Assembly (NCBI GenBank): GCA_037043455.1
Contig: JAWPHD010001229.1
Coordinates: 62,001-126,000, forward strand
Reading direction: 5' to 3'
DNA: 64,000 nucleotides
From: Cyrtodaria siliqua
Taxonomy: Eukaryota; Mollusca; Bivalvia; Adapedonta; Hiatellidae
Of the stretch, positions 22,601 to 34,808 are shown piece after piece; the stretch's first letter is position 1; every line of letters begins with the position of its first letter. Below the pieces are notes generated by a model. It was given only the letters and a program-made list of their open reading frames with translations, ran no database searches and had not been told where the DNA came from. The position numbers and the translations under genes are program-made.

Positions 22601-23379
22601 ATGATGTTGTCGGCTAGTCTTGTTCGATTATCAGCTAGTATCCGGGGACGCTATTTCATTTCAGCTAGTAACCCTATAGGTTGGCCACCGTGTACATTGA
22701 TTAATTGTTTGCACCCCAAAATAAATGCTAGTTCTCTTCCCACACGTTTGACTAAAAACTTGAAGGGGTCTCATGCTGACGTTGGGACATAGTGAACTTG
22801 ACCTTTTATCCCAAAATCTAGGCCCTGTCATCAAGAAATGTCAATTTTGCAAAGTGCCATCAGTGGGTTATCGTGCCGACAAGGTTTTTATGATCAAATC
22901 ATGGTGACCTTGGCACTAAACCTATTGACTCAAATATATCAACTATTATAACAGACGATGGACAATGAGGCATCCTACCTTTGAACAGTCGAGCTAATAA
23001 AACCACCACAATGCACGGGGTTTCAGGCGGCGTCTTTGTTCAATGTGCATGTGTCGATATTAGGTAATGACGACCTTGACCTTTGAACCAAGGCCAACAT
23101 TCCTATGCTCATCAAGCCATGGCGATCTTGACCTGTTCACCGCAAAAGCAATAGGATTCCTGCAGTCGCCAAGGACGAAGTACAGATGTCGTTTAATGAG
23201 CCTAGGTGTTATACATTTTGTCGTACAGCATACGTATATGTACACACTAGGTCATGGCAGCATTGACTGTTGACCTTCTGTTCCTAACAGCAATAGCGTT
23301 TCTCGTATCGTCAAAGGCCAATGTACCTATGCCATTTCACCAGCCTAGGTGTTATACTCCCGAGAGTAACTGCACTGAA

Positions 23380-24600
23380 TTCGTAAATTGCATAACTAGG
23401 CATTTGCAATCATGCCTGACTCAAAAGTTCGGTTCCATGCTGCTGATCAATCATTTTTCCCCAAACACCCCTTTTTCACATAAATCGTCTTAATTCAAAG
23501 AAAGAACAGTCCATTATACATATATGTAGCGGTGTAACAAAATGAGTGCATATTTCCTTAAGAGTTTTTAACTGTGTTTGTCGGGGCCTCATTTTCCCTG
23601 ATTTTGAATTGTAATTTTGGTAGATTTTTGCCAAGCGCATCACTTTTAATCGATGCCTATATCTAATAAATGATATTTTACTTGATTCATTTTATTGATA
23701 AAGAATAAGTTGTTTTAGCGTTTATTTCATCAAAATCCATCAACTATTAAGAAAGTTATGATTTTACAAGCTGTGTATTATGAGTAAAGTTGCCAGTATT
23801 TACAAGTACGGGTCTAATAAATGTATAGAATATTCTTATAACGACACTACGTGCAGTCCGAGCAGTCCGAAAAACATGGCATTTGCATGGATGGCGTGTT
23901 TACCAGGTATCCGTGTATGGGTGTCGAAATCGTAAGAACTTGTCACAGGATCGCAAGCCATTATCCAGAGTAGTCAGTGGCCAATATCATTACGGCAAAG
24001 GGTAAGTCAAATCTATTTTATTTGTTGTAAATTATTGTCATATATTTAAATTGTTATTCTGAAGTAAATATCTGCCGGTAAAAGCCATAGATAGTTAGCA
24101 GGATATTGTCTTTAATTCTTGTACGTTTTCAAACGTCAGAATATTTTAACAAGTATTGCCTGATAAGATTATTGGGGCATATATTTACATTATTAAAAAT
24201 GCCAGTTGTTCTGTAGATAGTAAATGGAATACGCGATTCAGATTGTAGGTACTTTTCTACGGAGGTTTCTAACTGTCATTACATTATTGCATAAACGGTT
24301 ATTGTTTATTGTGCAGTATAAATCTCTCTGAGGTTGGTTTTCATATTGTCATTATTATTCAATCACTCTGCGGTCGCTGTACCATTATAGCCTATAATGT
24401 GTTAACGGGATGTAAAACCAATTATTCATTCAGTCTATGGTTGAATTATTATGTTGTTTTGCGTTACATTTAGGAATGTGAGATTTTATTGTCGATAAAT
24501 TACATCTGTAATTGTTTCACACGTTTTGTTAAAGTTTAGCATAATGTCTATTCGAAGAATTCGGGTTGATTCATTCTGAATAAAGATTGAGTTGCAATCA
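23380..24600. other. AT-rich insertion or spacer in the TGACCT array
   Basis: No coding frame of note. 23880-24005 has a GC-richer run ending at a good donor (AAAGG|GTAAGTC), which could be a non-coding first exon, but nothing downstream pairs with it. Confidence 0.35.
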
Positions 24601-24603
24601 AGC

Positions 24604-25087
24604 ATACTGAAAGGAACAAGAAACGCAGGGTGCGTATTTGCGCTATATATTGCATATACTGCACACTTAATTCCATATATATTCCAAGGAAATCTCAAGA
24701 TGTTTTGTAAAAAAAAAAAGTGCAGTTAGTTAGAGAAAGGACACATCTGTGATGTTGCAGACGTTTTAACCACAGTACACGTTGTAACAAGAAATTCATA
24801 AATGCTAAAGTTCCTCTTTGAAAAATTGAGCCAGTTCAGTATTGTATTTAATGTTAAGTGATTGCAACATTTAAAGCCTAAGTTTGCTCACCTGCTTTGG
24901 CCAAATGTGCATTCTGACGATAATGAAACTTTAAAGGGGTAACCATTGGTGTGTTCAGTGCTGTTTAAACCTTCTTTCTAAAAGGACAGGCCTAATGTCG
25001 CCCTGTACCATTCGATTAGTAGTAGCATATTAAACATACAATATATAGCGGAAATACGCACCCTGCGTTTCTTTTTCCTTACAGTAT
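24604..25087. mobile_element. MITE with ~55 bp terminal inverted repeats, 484 bp
   Basis: The left arm 24604-24660 holds GAAACGCAGGGTGCGTATTT and CGCTATATATTG. The right arm 25030-25087 is its reverse complement with few changes. The interior is AT-rich and non-coding. The ends read ATACTG..CAGTAT, compatible with a TA target duplication. Confidence 0.8.
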
Positions 25088-25105
25088 ATTAGGTATGGCG
25101 CTATT

Positions 25106-25816
25106 ATAAAATACATGTTGTGATAACATTGTAAGACTGGGTATATATTTTGTAGCCGTATACGCTAGGAGCGTACGTATACGCTAGGAGCGTAGAGCAT
25201 GTAGAGCGTATTGTCGGGAGCGTGGTCTACGGGGTCGTAGGTTGGGAACGCCGTCATAGGACGCGGGAACGACAGCATTCGCTATTTGGGCGACAGACCA
25301 GAAGGTAGCCACGGAGACGCTAGGCAAGAGGGCCTGGTTACGCAGATAGCTACGCAGATAACGTCACCGGATTTGTAATACCGGGACTTGGGCCATCGCC
25401 GGAAAGGATCGTGCGAGTTGGCGTCGCGTGTGGATTACGTTACCGGAAGTATGTGTTGTACTGGGACGAAGACCAAACGCTAAGGACGGGATTGCAATAT
25501 AACGCGGGAGTGAAGTGTAAGTGCCGGGAACTGTACCGGAAGGACTCAGCTAGATATAGCTTTGAGAGATAATATAGCGTGTGATGTAGCATACATATAT
25601 CATAAATACAGATCTCAGATATTCTGATTAAAACCGAACAGTTTAATCTAACGTGCAGTGAACATCATTTTAAACATGATTTAAAACTTGGATAATTCTA
25701 CTTTGTCATTTGTATTTATTTGAATATATATTCATCTTGTTGTAAATAAATTTGTAAATTTATTTATTCTTGATTCTCCCTTGGTGAGTTGTCTCCACTT
25801 GGTCAATCTTGTTACA
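25106..25816 (+). mobile_element. CpG-rich LTR-like segment
   Basis: A CpG-dense part (25150-25560, with CGTATACGCTAGGAGCGTA doubled at its start) passes into an AT-rich part with AATAAATTTG and ends CAATCTTGTTACA. Start TGTGATAACA and end TTGTTACA form a rough TG..CA-type inverted end, and CpG-rich U3 followed by an AATAAA region is LTR-like. No partner LTR, clear primer site or target duplication is visible, so a promoter-type CpG island remains possible. Confidence 0.35.
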
Positions 25817-26052
25817 GGCGGGTTAAGGGTTAAGTTAAGCAAACCTTGTGCAATTGCATCAACCTGAATGTTATACTTCGGAGATGTGAAATGCATATAA
25901 ATATAAGGTAATGGTGGCTTTGCCGTTTGACCTACTGACCTTTAAATTAATAGGTTAACTCTTGTCACCAACGGCAAGGTATAATCTATGAAGGTGTATG
26001 AGCCTAGGGATTTACCATGATGAGGATGGACGAATACAGATGTCCATGGACA

Positions 26053-27498
26053 GTTTGTATGCTGTTTAACTTCATTTTCAACACATGTAAGGTTATATTT
26101 GATGGTCGATTTTTCTGTGGTGGTGGCAGACCACCCACTTTTCCCGGGTAGAACCAGTACTGTACACCTTCGCCATCCGTAAGAATTTCGTTTGGCGGGG
26201 TTTAACTAACAGGCTAGTACCTTCCTTTTTGGATGTGGTAACTTATACATTTTCATTATCGAGATGAAACGTTGGATTCACCTTCTCAGTTATGATGGAG
26301 AATATTACAGGCAAGACAAAAGATAAAACAAGAGCTCCGCCTAACGGGGCATTATACGCCCGTTTCCTGAAGGTTTATGTTAAAAACATTTCCCAGGTCA
26401 ATTTTACCCGTACCGTTGATCTTCAAACAAAAGAACAAGAGGCACAAGAGGGCCTATGGATGCGATACTGGCTAATATGGCTCTTAGCAATGAAGCGAGT
26501 GAATATCGTGTTAAAGAGGCAAAAGATTGAATTTTTAATTAAACCAAGAGCCATAACTCCGCCATTACTGGTCCGATCTAACGAAATCAAGGGCCATAAC
26601 TCCGCTGTTATTAGTCCGATTTGGCTGGTTTTCGAACTTGTTCGAGCTTTTATTGACATTAACAATCTGGTAAAGTTTGGTAAAGATCGGATGAACAATG
26701 AAGGGCCTATTGTCTTAAGGCAAAATATAGCATTTTTAACTAAATCAAGGGCCATAACTCCGCTGTTACTGGTCCAATATGGCCGATTTTCGAGCCTATC
26801 CGAGCTTTTATTGATATTAACAATATGTTAAAGTTTGGTAAAGATCGGATGAAAAATGAAGGCCCTATCGTCTTGAGGCAAAATATAGCATTTTTATCTA
26901 AATCAAGGGCCATAACTCCGTTGTAACTGGTCCAATCCGGCCGGTTTTCGAACTTATCCGAGCTTTCATTGATATTACCAATATGGTGAAATTTGGTAAA
27001 GATCGGATGAACAATGAAGGGCCTATTGTCTTAAGGCAAAATATAGCATTTTTAACTAAATCAAGGGCCATAACTCCGCTGTTACTGGTCCAATCTGGCC
27101 GATTTTCGAACCTATCCGAGCTTTTATTGATATTAACAATATGTTAAAGTTTGGTAAAGATCAGATGAAAAATGAAGGCCCTATCGTCTTAACGAGATAA
27201 AAGTTAACGGACAGACGATGGACAACTCGCCATCCCATAAGCTCTGCTGGCCCTTGGCCAATAGAGCTAATAACTGATAGGAAATGTTATTTAACGAAGA
27301 GCATTATTTGTATTTATAACGTTTCAAGACTGTATATAGTTCGACTTGTAAGTGAAGAAGTGTCGATTCTTACGGATGGCGGGAGGTGTACAGTACTGGT
27401 TTTACCCAGGATAAGTGGATGGTCTTCCTCTACCACAAAAATCGACCGCCATATATAACCTTACATGTGTTGAAAATGACGTAAAACACCATACAAAC
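26053..27498. mobile_element. 1.45 kb element with ~140 bp terminal inverted repeats
   Basis: 26053-26195 and 27362-27498 are inverted copies sharing TTTTCAACACATGTAAGGTT, ACCAGTACTGTACACC and CCATCCGTAAGAAT. The interior begins with an AACAAGAGCTCCGCC..GGGGCATTATACGCCCG leader and is mostly a plus-strand array of ~155 bp GATCTGGCTGG-type units (26520-27200). It ends CCCATAAGCTCTGCTGGCCC. No transposase is encoded; the 179-codon frame at 26292-26831 is a repeat shadow. Confidence 0.8.
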
Positions 27499-27597
27499 AA
27501 AAAAGTAATATCGAATAGTTCATGAATAACATCTGGGAAGGAATTTGTCATGATCATGTCAAAGTGACCGTGTGACCTTGACATCTGATCTACTTAG

Positions 27598-27898
27598 CTT
27601 AAAGGGACACACGGCAATCTTGATGTTTTTATCAAGCATCAACATTATCGTCTCTACGTATTTATCAACGAGCATTTTGACTTTAAACCGGCTTGCATAT
27701 CATTAAATAAAATTTTGTGTTTTCAAGTTTCTATGTTATTTTACCAAATGTTGAAATATATTATTGGTGCAGTATTATCAAAAGTCAGTAATATACAAAA
27801 ACAATTTGATTTATACTATTCTTATAATTATTATTAATGATTGAAAAATGCATGTTATTTAGAAAAACTAATCAAGATTGTCATGTGTCCCTTTAAAG
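27598..27898. mobile_element. MITE with TTTAAAGGGACAC ends, 300 bp
   Basis: The left end CTTAAAGGGACACACGGCAA and the right end CATGTGTCCCTTTAAAG are inverted copies, continued by ATCTTGAT/ATCAAGAT. One further end of this type, GTGTGTCCCTTTAAAT, is at 55163-55178. Confidence 0.75.
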
Positions 27899-29686
27899 TC
27901 AATAGGGGTTGTTGTTTTAACATGGGTATTTTTTCTGTAAAGTTTCAAAACTGCAGGTCTAATAGATACAAGTTACAGTGAGGAAAATATCTTTAGGATT
28001 CATTGTCAGTTCATTGTGACCTTGAATGCCTACTGAACCCAAAAGTAATAGGCTTCCTTCACTGACCAAGGACAATGCACCTATGAAGTTTAATAAGTGT
28101 GGGAATCATATTTCCGGGATTGTCATTTGCAATATATCAGGACATGGTGACCTTGAACTTCATCCAATAAGCCAAAAAAATAGGTTCCTCCTCTCACCAA
28201 GGGCAATGTATCTACAAAGTTTTACGAGTGTATGTATTATACTCCCGGAGTTATCATTTGGAATATGATATTGACCTTTGAACTAGTGACCCCAAATACA
28301 ACAGGGTTTCTCCTCTGACTAAAAGCAATGTATCTATAAAGTTTCACGAGTGTGAGTGTTGTGGTTTCACAAATAAGGTCTACTTACTGGCGCCAAAACA
28401 ATAGGGTTCCTCCTTTCAACCAGGGAAATGTACCTATGAAGTATTATGAGTTAGATTTTGAATTTTTTGTGCGGAATGCACGATTCCATATAAGATCACT
28501 GCGACCATGACCTACTAGGCCCAAAATAATTTGGGTTCCTGCTATCAACAAGGACGACGAACTTATGAAGTTTCATGAATTAATATGTTAGGTTTTGAAG
28601 ATATCATGCGGAATTCATATTTCCATATAAGGTCAGTCACCTTGACCTTTGACAACGTTGTCACAAAATGTCACGGGTAGAGCGTACTGGTCGTACATAG
28701 CTCTTGTAAGTTATCGGTTACACCCAAATCTATTGTTCGAGTTGAAACAATTTCACAATATTCATGATCTATTCATATAACACGTAAAAGCGTGCACATT
28801 TTAAGTGGCCACCAGAGAGGCCGTGTCATAAGTTTAGTTTTGTGCTAATGCATGTAAACGTATAGCTATATCTTCCGTAAACGGCAAAATTGTATAAGGG
28901 GCCTCTCGTGTAGATTCAATACTGCAGATTTAGCCACGTTTGTCACGGACTGAACGGGGGAAATAATGATTTGGGCGTAATGTTTGCTATAAAACCCATT
29001 GTCTTCTAGCTCTCGCCGGGATGATCGATAGTACTTTGTTGGAACAGAGATTGGAAGGCAAAATTTATAGGCAACATGTGGTTAGTAGTTTTATTAAACT
29101 TTTATCGTACATTTGTATTCAGTGGGCGGCGCCATCTTGTTTGGCGGTTACGACATCCGGTTAGCATTGATGTTTCTCAAACATAACTTTAGACTAGCAT
29201 ATGATTTTGAAGTTACTTTATTAGATGTAATTATTGTAATTGATCATTAATTATAAAACAATATTAATTTGATAACAGTGGATAATAGGTGCATTAGTTA
29301 ACGTTGGCGTATAACTCAGTGATTGTAATACACGATTGTTAACATTAGTTAACAATGAGATGAGTGACAAGAATAAATGTTCGACGCGTATGCATAGCGT
29401 TGTATAATGTGGTCATTAGTTGACATGCGTGCATGCATAACTCAGTGAGTGTAATATATGAGTAATTTGATCATGTTATATTACATGTATTAGGGGCATT
29501 GATTAACAGCGACGTACATAGCGTATACATGGCGTTGTAGAATATGTATACATTGCTACTCATCATTAGTACAGCTTACATATATTGATTGAATAATGAT
29601 TTGTTTGGGTAATGATAATTATGCAAGATTGTTATGTTTGTCAACCGACATCTAAAACGTATGTATAATTACAGCCTAAGCCATCC

Positions 29687-29755
29687 AGGATATAAGCCAT
29701 CCAGGGTTGGAGTAAGCCATCCAGGATATAAGCCATCCAGGGTTGGAGTAAGCCA
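29687..29755 (+). repeat. Short tandem repeat of CCATCCAGG(A/G)T units
   Basis: ATAAGCCATCCAGG and AGTAAGCCATCCAGG alternate, giving two full ~36 bp periods and then decay. Confidence 0.85.
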
Positions 29756-29812
29756 TCTAGGTTTGGATATCCAGGAGTGGAGCTAAGCTTCCACGATTAA
29801 CGTTTACGAGCG

Positions 29813-30052
29813 GTGGAGACGGTCCCCGTACCTGCGTCAGCATGGCCAGGTTTTACTAACGACAACCCCCGGGACACAAGGTGGGCCCGTTACCAGTCCT
29901 CACTAGAGGAATATCACTCACAATCTCAGTGGAGGTTAACTATCATTGCATCGCGTCATCAACCCTTACAGAAGGCATTTGATGACAATCATCCATTGAA
30001 TTCGCGCATCATCATCTTCATGAGCTCTCGCGCATCACAGTTATCGCGCTAG
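29813..30052 (+). CDS. Unidentified 79-codon frame, possible coding fragment
   Basis: The frame is balanced in base composition, unlike its AT-rich surroundings, and is rich in polar residues (NDNPRDTRWARYQSSLEEYH). It begins with an ATG in a GC-rich stretch and ends before AT-rich DNA. I recognise no domain. It may be a fragment of a gag-like gene or of an exon, since it lies inside a ~1.5 kb insertion with a TATA-like box upstream. It could equally be chance. Confidence 0.25.
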   Translation: METVPVPASAWPGFTNDNPRDTRWARYQSSLEEYHSQSQWRLTIIASRHQPLQKAFDDNHPLNSRIIIFMSSRASQLSR

Positions 30053-31473
30053 ATCAACATTGTTATAGCTTTAACAACACTTTAGTGTCTTAGACATTCA
30101 GTATTTATAGCAAGACTAAGAACGTCTTAAACGTTCATGAGAACATTCTTTTCATAGTTCATTAGTGTATTCGCTTGTTTTTTTAGATAATTGTATATAT
30201 ATTAAACATATTTTAAAAGTTGCATTAAACTTATGTAAATGCACTCACCGTCATTGATTCTTTCCTGAGTTAGTCCAACCACTAATGTCATCCTGTGACA
30301 AACATAAGTAATAAGGCTCCTGCTTTCAACAATGGTGATGTACCTATGAAATTTCATGAGCGTAGGTGTTAAGGTTTTGAAGTTATCATGCTGAATTAAT
30401 ATTTTCATATAATGTCAGTGACGTTGACCTTTGACTCCAAAAGCAAAATTATCCTGCTTTCAACAAGGGTAATGAAACTATGAAATTTCATGAGAGTGGG
30501 TTTATGGTTTTGAAGTTATCATGCAAAATTCACATTCCATATAACATGATAGTGACCTTAAATCGTTGACCTACTGACCCCAAATAAATTAGGTATCTCC
30601 ACTCACCAACGGCAATGTATGTACGACGTTTTAAACGTGTAGGTGTTTCAATTTTGAAGTTATCATGAGGAATGCATTTTTCCATATACAGTGGCAGTGA
30701 CCTTGACCTTTGACCTACTGACCCCAAAAGCAATAGGATTTCTCCTCTCAACCAATGCAATGTACCTATGGTATATATTAAGTGTGTGCGTTAAGGTTTT
30801 GAAGTTATCAGATGGAAAGGCTATTTCCATAAAAGATCATAGCGACCTTGACCGTTAACACACTGGCCCCAAAAATAAAAGGGTTCCTCCTTTCATCTTA
30901 GGCATCGTACCATATAAAGTCACTGTGACCTTGACCTTCGATCTTCGACCTTCTAGCCCCAAAACAACAGGGTTCCTCCTCTCAACTAGAGCAATGTATC
31001 TATGAAGGTTCATGAGTGTAGGTGTTACGGTTTTGAAGTTATTGCGTGCAATGCATATTCAATATAAGGTCATTGTGACCTTTGACCTACTGGCCCAAAA
31101 TGAAATTGGGTTCCTGTTTTCAACAAGGGCAATGAACCTATGAAGTTTCATGAGAGTAGATATTATGGTGTTGAAGTTATCATTTGGAATTCATATTTCC
31201 ATATAAGGTCAGTGACATTGACCTTTAATACCAAAATCAATAGAGTTACTTCTTTCAACATGGGTGATGAACGTTTGAAATTTCATGAGTGTACAAGTTA
31301 CGGTTTTGAAGTTATCATGTGCAATTCATATTTCCATATAAGGTGATGGTGACCTTGACCTTTAACCTACAGACCCCAAGTACATTAAGGTTTCCCCACT
31401 CAACATAAGCAATGTAAGTATAAAGTTTTAAAAGTGTAGGTGTTTCAATTTTAAAGTTATCATGAGGAATGCA

Positions 31474-33240
31474 TTTTTAGCTCTACTGGCCAACGGCCAG
31501 CAGAGCTTATGGGATGGTGTGTTGTCTGTCGTCCGTCGTCTGTCGTCTGTCGTCCGTTAACTTTTCTTCAAACGACTTCTCCTCAGAAACCGCTTGGCTA
31601 ATTTTGACCAATCTTCACATGGATGATCCTTAGATGAATGCTTTTTAGATTTGTTAAAATTAGGTCAGCGCTACATCCAAGATGGCTGCCATTACCATAT
31701 ATGGTCGAAACCTTAAACAATCTTCTTCTCCAGAACCGCTGGACAGATTTCAACAGTTTTTCTTTTAAAATGATCGCCAACGCCTAGACTATCAAGTTTG
31801 TTCAAATAATGTCCCCGGGGTCAAAAATGGCCGTGCCCCGGGGGTCCAAAGTTTGTATATTGAGGTTTTGCATATTTTTCATATAGACATATAGGATTTT
31901 TTTTTTAAAAATCTTCTTCTCTGAAACCACAAGGCATAGAGCTCTCATGTATTACATGTAGCATCTGCTTATAGTCCTCTACTAAGTTTGTTCAAATGGT
32001 GACCCTGAGGTCAAATTTGTCCCTGCCACGGGGGTCACAGTTTTACATAGACTTGTATAGGATTTTTTAAAAAAAAATCTTCTTCTCGAAAACTACAACA
32101 GCCAGAGGTTTGATATTTTGCATTTACTATAAGCTAATGGTCCTTTACCAAGTTTGTTCAAATGGAGACCCTCGGGTCACATTTGGCTCCGCCCCAAGCG
32201 TCACATCTTTTACATAGACATGTATAGGGAAACACTACCAAGTTTGTACCCAGGGGTCACATTTGGCCCCACCCCGGGGGTCACAGTTTTAAAACGGCTT
32301 ATATAGGGAAAAACTGAAAAAAATCTTCTTCTCTGGAACCACATGGCACAGAGCTCTCATGTATTATATGTAGCATCAGCTTATGGTCCTCTACTAAGTT
32401 TGTTTAAATGGTGACCCTGGGGTCAAATTTGTCCCCACCCCGAGGGTCACAGTTTTACATAGACTTATATAGGATTGTTTTTTTAAAAATCTTCTTTTCG
32501 GAATCTACAAGAGCCAGAAGTTTGATATTTTACATTTATTATAAGCTTATGGTCCTTTACCAAGTTTGTTCAAATGGTGACTCTGGGGTCATATTTGGCC
32601 CCGCCCCAAGGGTCACATGTTTTACATAGACATGTACATATAGGGTAAAACTTAAAAAATCTTCTCCTCCGAAACTGCAAGAGCCAGAGGTTTAATATTT
32701 TGCATTTGCTATTAGCTTATGGTCTTCTACCAAGTTTGTTCAAATGGTGACCCATTGGTCACATTTGGCCCCACCCTGGGGGTCACAGTTTTACTTAGGC
32801 TTGTATAGGCAAAAAATGAAAAAAAAATCTTCTCTGGAACCACATGGCACAGAGCTCTCATGTATTATTTTGCATCTGATCTTAGCCAAACTTTAGCAGA
32901 TTGTATGGCTTTCTTTTTTTTCTCTTTTTTTTTTAATTTGTTTACATTTTTTTTTTAAATCTTTTTAATTTTTTTTTTCTATGTTGGACCAGTCAGGCAA
33001 GTAACAGAGGAGTTATGGCTCTTGATTTTGTTAAAAATACTGTATTTTGCCTATATTTTTCATCTGATCTTTACCAAGCTTTACCAGATTGTTTAGTTAT
33101 GGCCCTTGATTTAGTCAAAAAGCTGTTTTTTGCCCAAGACTTCCAATCAAACATAAATGGCAGTCACTCGCTTCATTGATGTTATAAGAGCCATGTTAGC
33201 CAGTAGAGCGTCCAGAGGCCCTCTTGGGCCTCTTGTTTTA
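31474..33240. mobile_element. 1.77 kb repeat element inserted in the TGACCT array
   Basis: It starts TTTTTAGCTCTACTGGCC with a CTGGCCAACGGCCAG palindrome and a GTCTGTCGTCCGTCGTC run. It continues as ~200 bp units with AAATCTTCTTCTC, CCAAGTTTGTTCAAATGG and GGGGTCACAGTTTTACATAG, and ends GCCAGTAGAGCGTCCAGAGG, CTCTTGGGCC. Array sequence on either side joins cleanly (GAGGAATGCATTTTT on the left, TATAGTGTGACATTGACC on the right), so this is an insertion. Long T tracts occur at 32911-32982. Confidence 0.75.
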
Positions 33241-34195
33241 TATATAGTGTGACATTGACCTTTGACACCAAAAGAAATAGGGTTCCTCCTTTCAACAAGG
33301 GTGATGAAACTATGAAATTTCATGAGTGTAGGTGTTAGAGTTTAAGTTATCACATGGAATTCATACTTCCCTATAAGGTGATGGTGACCTTAACCTTTTA
33401 CCTACAGACCCCATGTATATTAGGCCTTCTCCAATCAACATCTTTGTATGAAGTTTTAGCTATTTCAATTTTCAGTTTAAGAATGCATTTTTCTATATAA
33501 GGTGACAGTGACCTTGACCTTTGACCTACTGACCCCAAAAGCATTAGGGTTCCTCCTCTCACCTAGTGTAATATACCTTTGAAGTTTCATGAGTGTAGGT
33601 GTTACAGGTTTGAAGTTTTTGTGTGGAAGGCAATTTCCATATAAGGTCACTGTGGACTTGACCTTAAACCTACTGGCCACAAAAGCAATAGGGCTCCTCC
33701 TCTCACCTAGGGCAATGTACCTGTGAAGTTTTATGAATGTAGGTGTTACGGTTTTGAAGTTATTATGAAGAAATCATATAATCTATAAGGTCACTGTGAC
33801 CTTGACCTTTGACTTACTGGCACCCAAAACAATAGGGTTTCTCCTATCACCTAGAGCAATGTACCTATCAAGTTTTATGAGTGTAGGTGTTATGGTTTTG
33901 AAGTTATTGTGCGCAATTCATATTTCCATATAAGGTCACCATGACCTTGACCTTTGACCTACTGGCCCCAAAACAATAGTGTTCCTCCTCTCTGTACCTA
34001 TGAAGTTTCATGAGAGTGGTTCTCATACTTTTGGAGTTATCATACAAAAGTATAATAATAACTATACAAATTCATCAACTGGAAGACAATAAATAAAACA
34101 AATAAATAAATTTAAATAACTCAGTTTTATTATCATGTTATAGTATACATACTTTTTTTCAATGTGAACAATTTAAAAGTGCAGATCAGAAACAA

Positions 34196-34454
34196 CTTAT
34201 ATACTCAGTACCTTTGAAAATGCAACATTTTTTAATTTTCTGTTATTTTCAGTCCGCTGTTTTTTTTGTTCAAATCAAGATTGTATTTAAGTTAGTACAC
34301 AAGTCTCAAGTTAAAAAATGGCGATTAGCAGTTGCATAAGATTAGATCAACTTCTTTCAGTTAAAAACATTTAACTTTAACATCTATAACATCTCTAGAA
34401 ATTCAAAAAAAATACCAAGTGTTGCATTTCCAAATGTACTGAGTGTATAATTAT
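34196..34454. mobile_element. MITE with ACTCAGTAC termini, ~258 bp
   Basis: The left arm TATATACTCAGTACCTTTGA (34198 on) and the right arm (34418-34454, reading TATACACTCAGTACATTTGG on minus) are inverted copies, continued by AAATGCAACA. The ends resemble the 12808-13066 MITE. Confidence 0.75.
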
Positions 34455-34472
34455 GGTTACCAGTTAAGAGTA

Positions 34473-34742
34473 AACCTGGCCTTGAATTCACCAACCATTC
34501 TTGAGAATAGTCTGAGATTTAAGCCCAAGTATGCACATTTCAATCACACATATTTCTATAAGTTTACAGGATAAACGTTCATAACAGCTGCTATGTATAA
34601 ATATGACAAATTCTGATGAATAGCAACTTCATACGATTGTTTACCTATGAAGGTTATTGGAATATGTGTGAATGAAATTTTAGTACTTGAGCTCAAGTCC
34701 AAGAATAGTCTGAAGAATGGTTGGTGAATTCCCAGCCTGATA
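34473..34742. mobile_element. Foldback MITE, ~270 bp
   Basis: Arms 34473-34590 and 34620-34742 are inverted copies sharing GAATTCACCAACCATTCTT, AGTCTGA and TCACACATATT. Non-coding. It lies directly after the preceding MITE. Confidence 0.75.
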
Positions 34743-34808
34743 TCTTAACACAGGTGGTCTATTAATTTCTTTAAACAATAGCAAGCAGAAACGGAAATGA
34801 TGGTCTCT

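Larger units (their letters stand above)
28690..30230. other. ~1.5 kb insertion in the TGACCT array, unidentified
   Basis: Array text stops near 28690 and resumes near 30230. The insert has a TATA-like TGCTATAAAACCC (28989), partial duplications around ATAACTCAGTGA, a small tandem at 29687-29755 and the frame 29813-30052. A promoter-like start with a downstream coding stretch would fit an LTR element, but I could not find paired ends. Confidence 0.35.
22790..34035 (+). repeat. Large old array of ~150-190 bp TGACCTTGACC units, broken by insertions
   Basis: Units have GTGACCTTGACCTTTGACCTA, CCCCAAAA.CAATAGG, TTCCTCCTCTCA, CAATGTACCTATGAAG and TTTTGAAGTTATCATG. Clear units occupy 22790-23360, 25880-26050, 27500-27597, 27900-28680, 30230-31475 and 33241-34035. 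The gaps are insertions listed separately. Short frames inside are shadows. Each unit carries two or three TGACCT half-sites. Confidence 0.75.

Noticed and set aside
26292..26831. 179-codon open frame as a gene
   Set aside because: It spans the leader and first units of a tandem array; the same text recurs in neighbouring units with different frames open.
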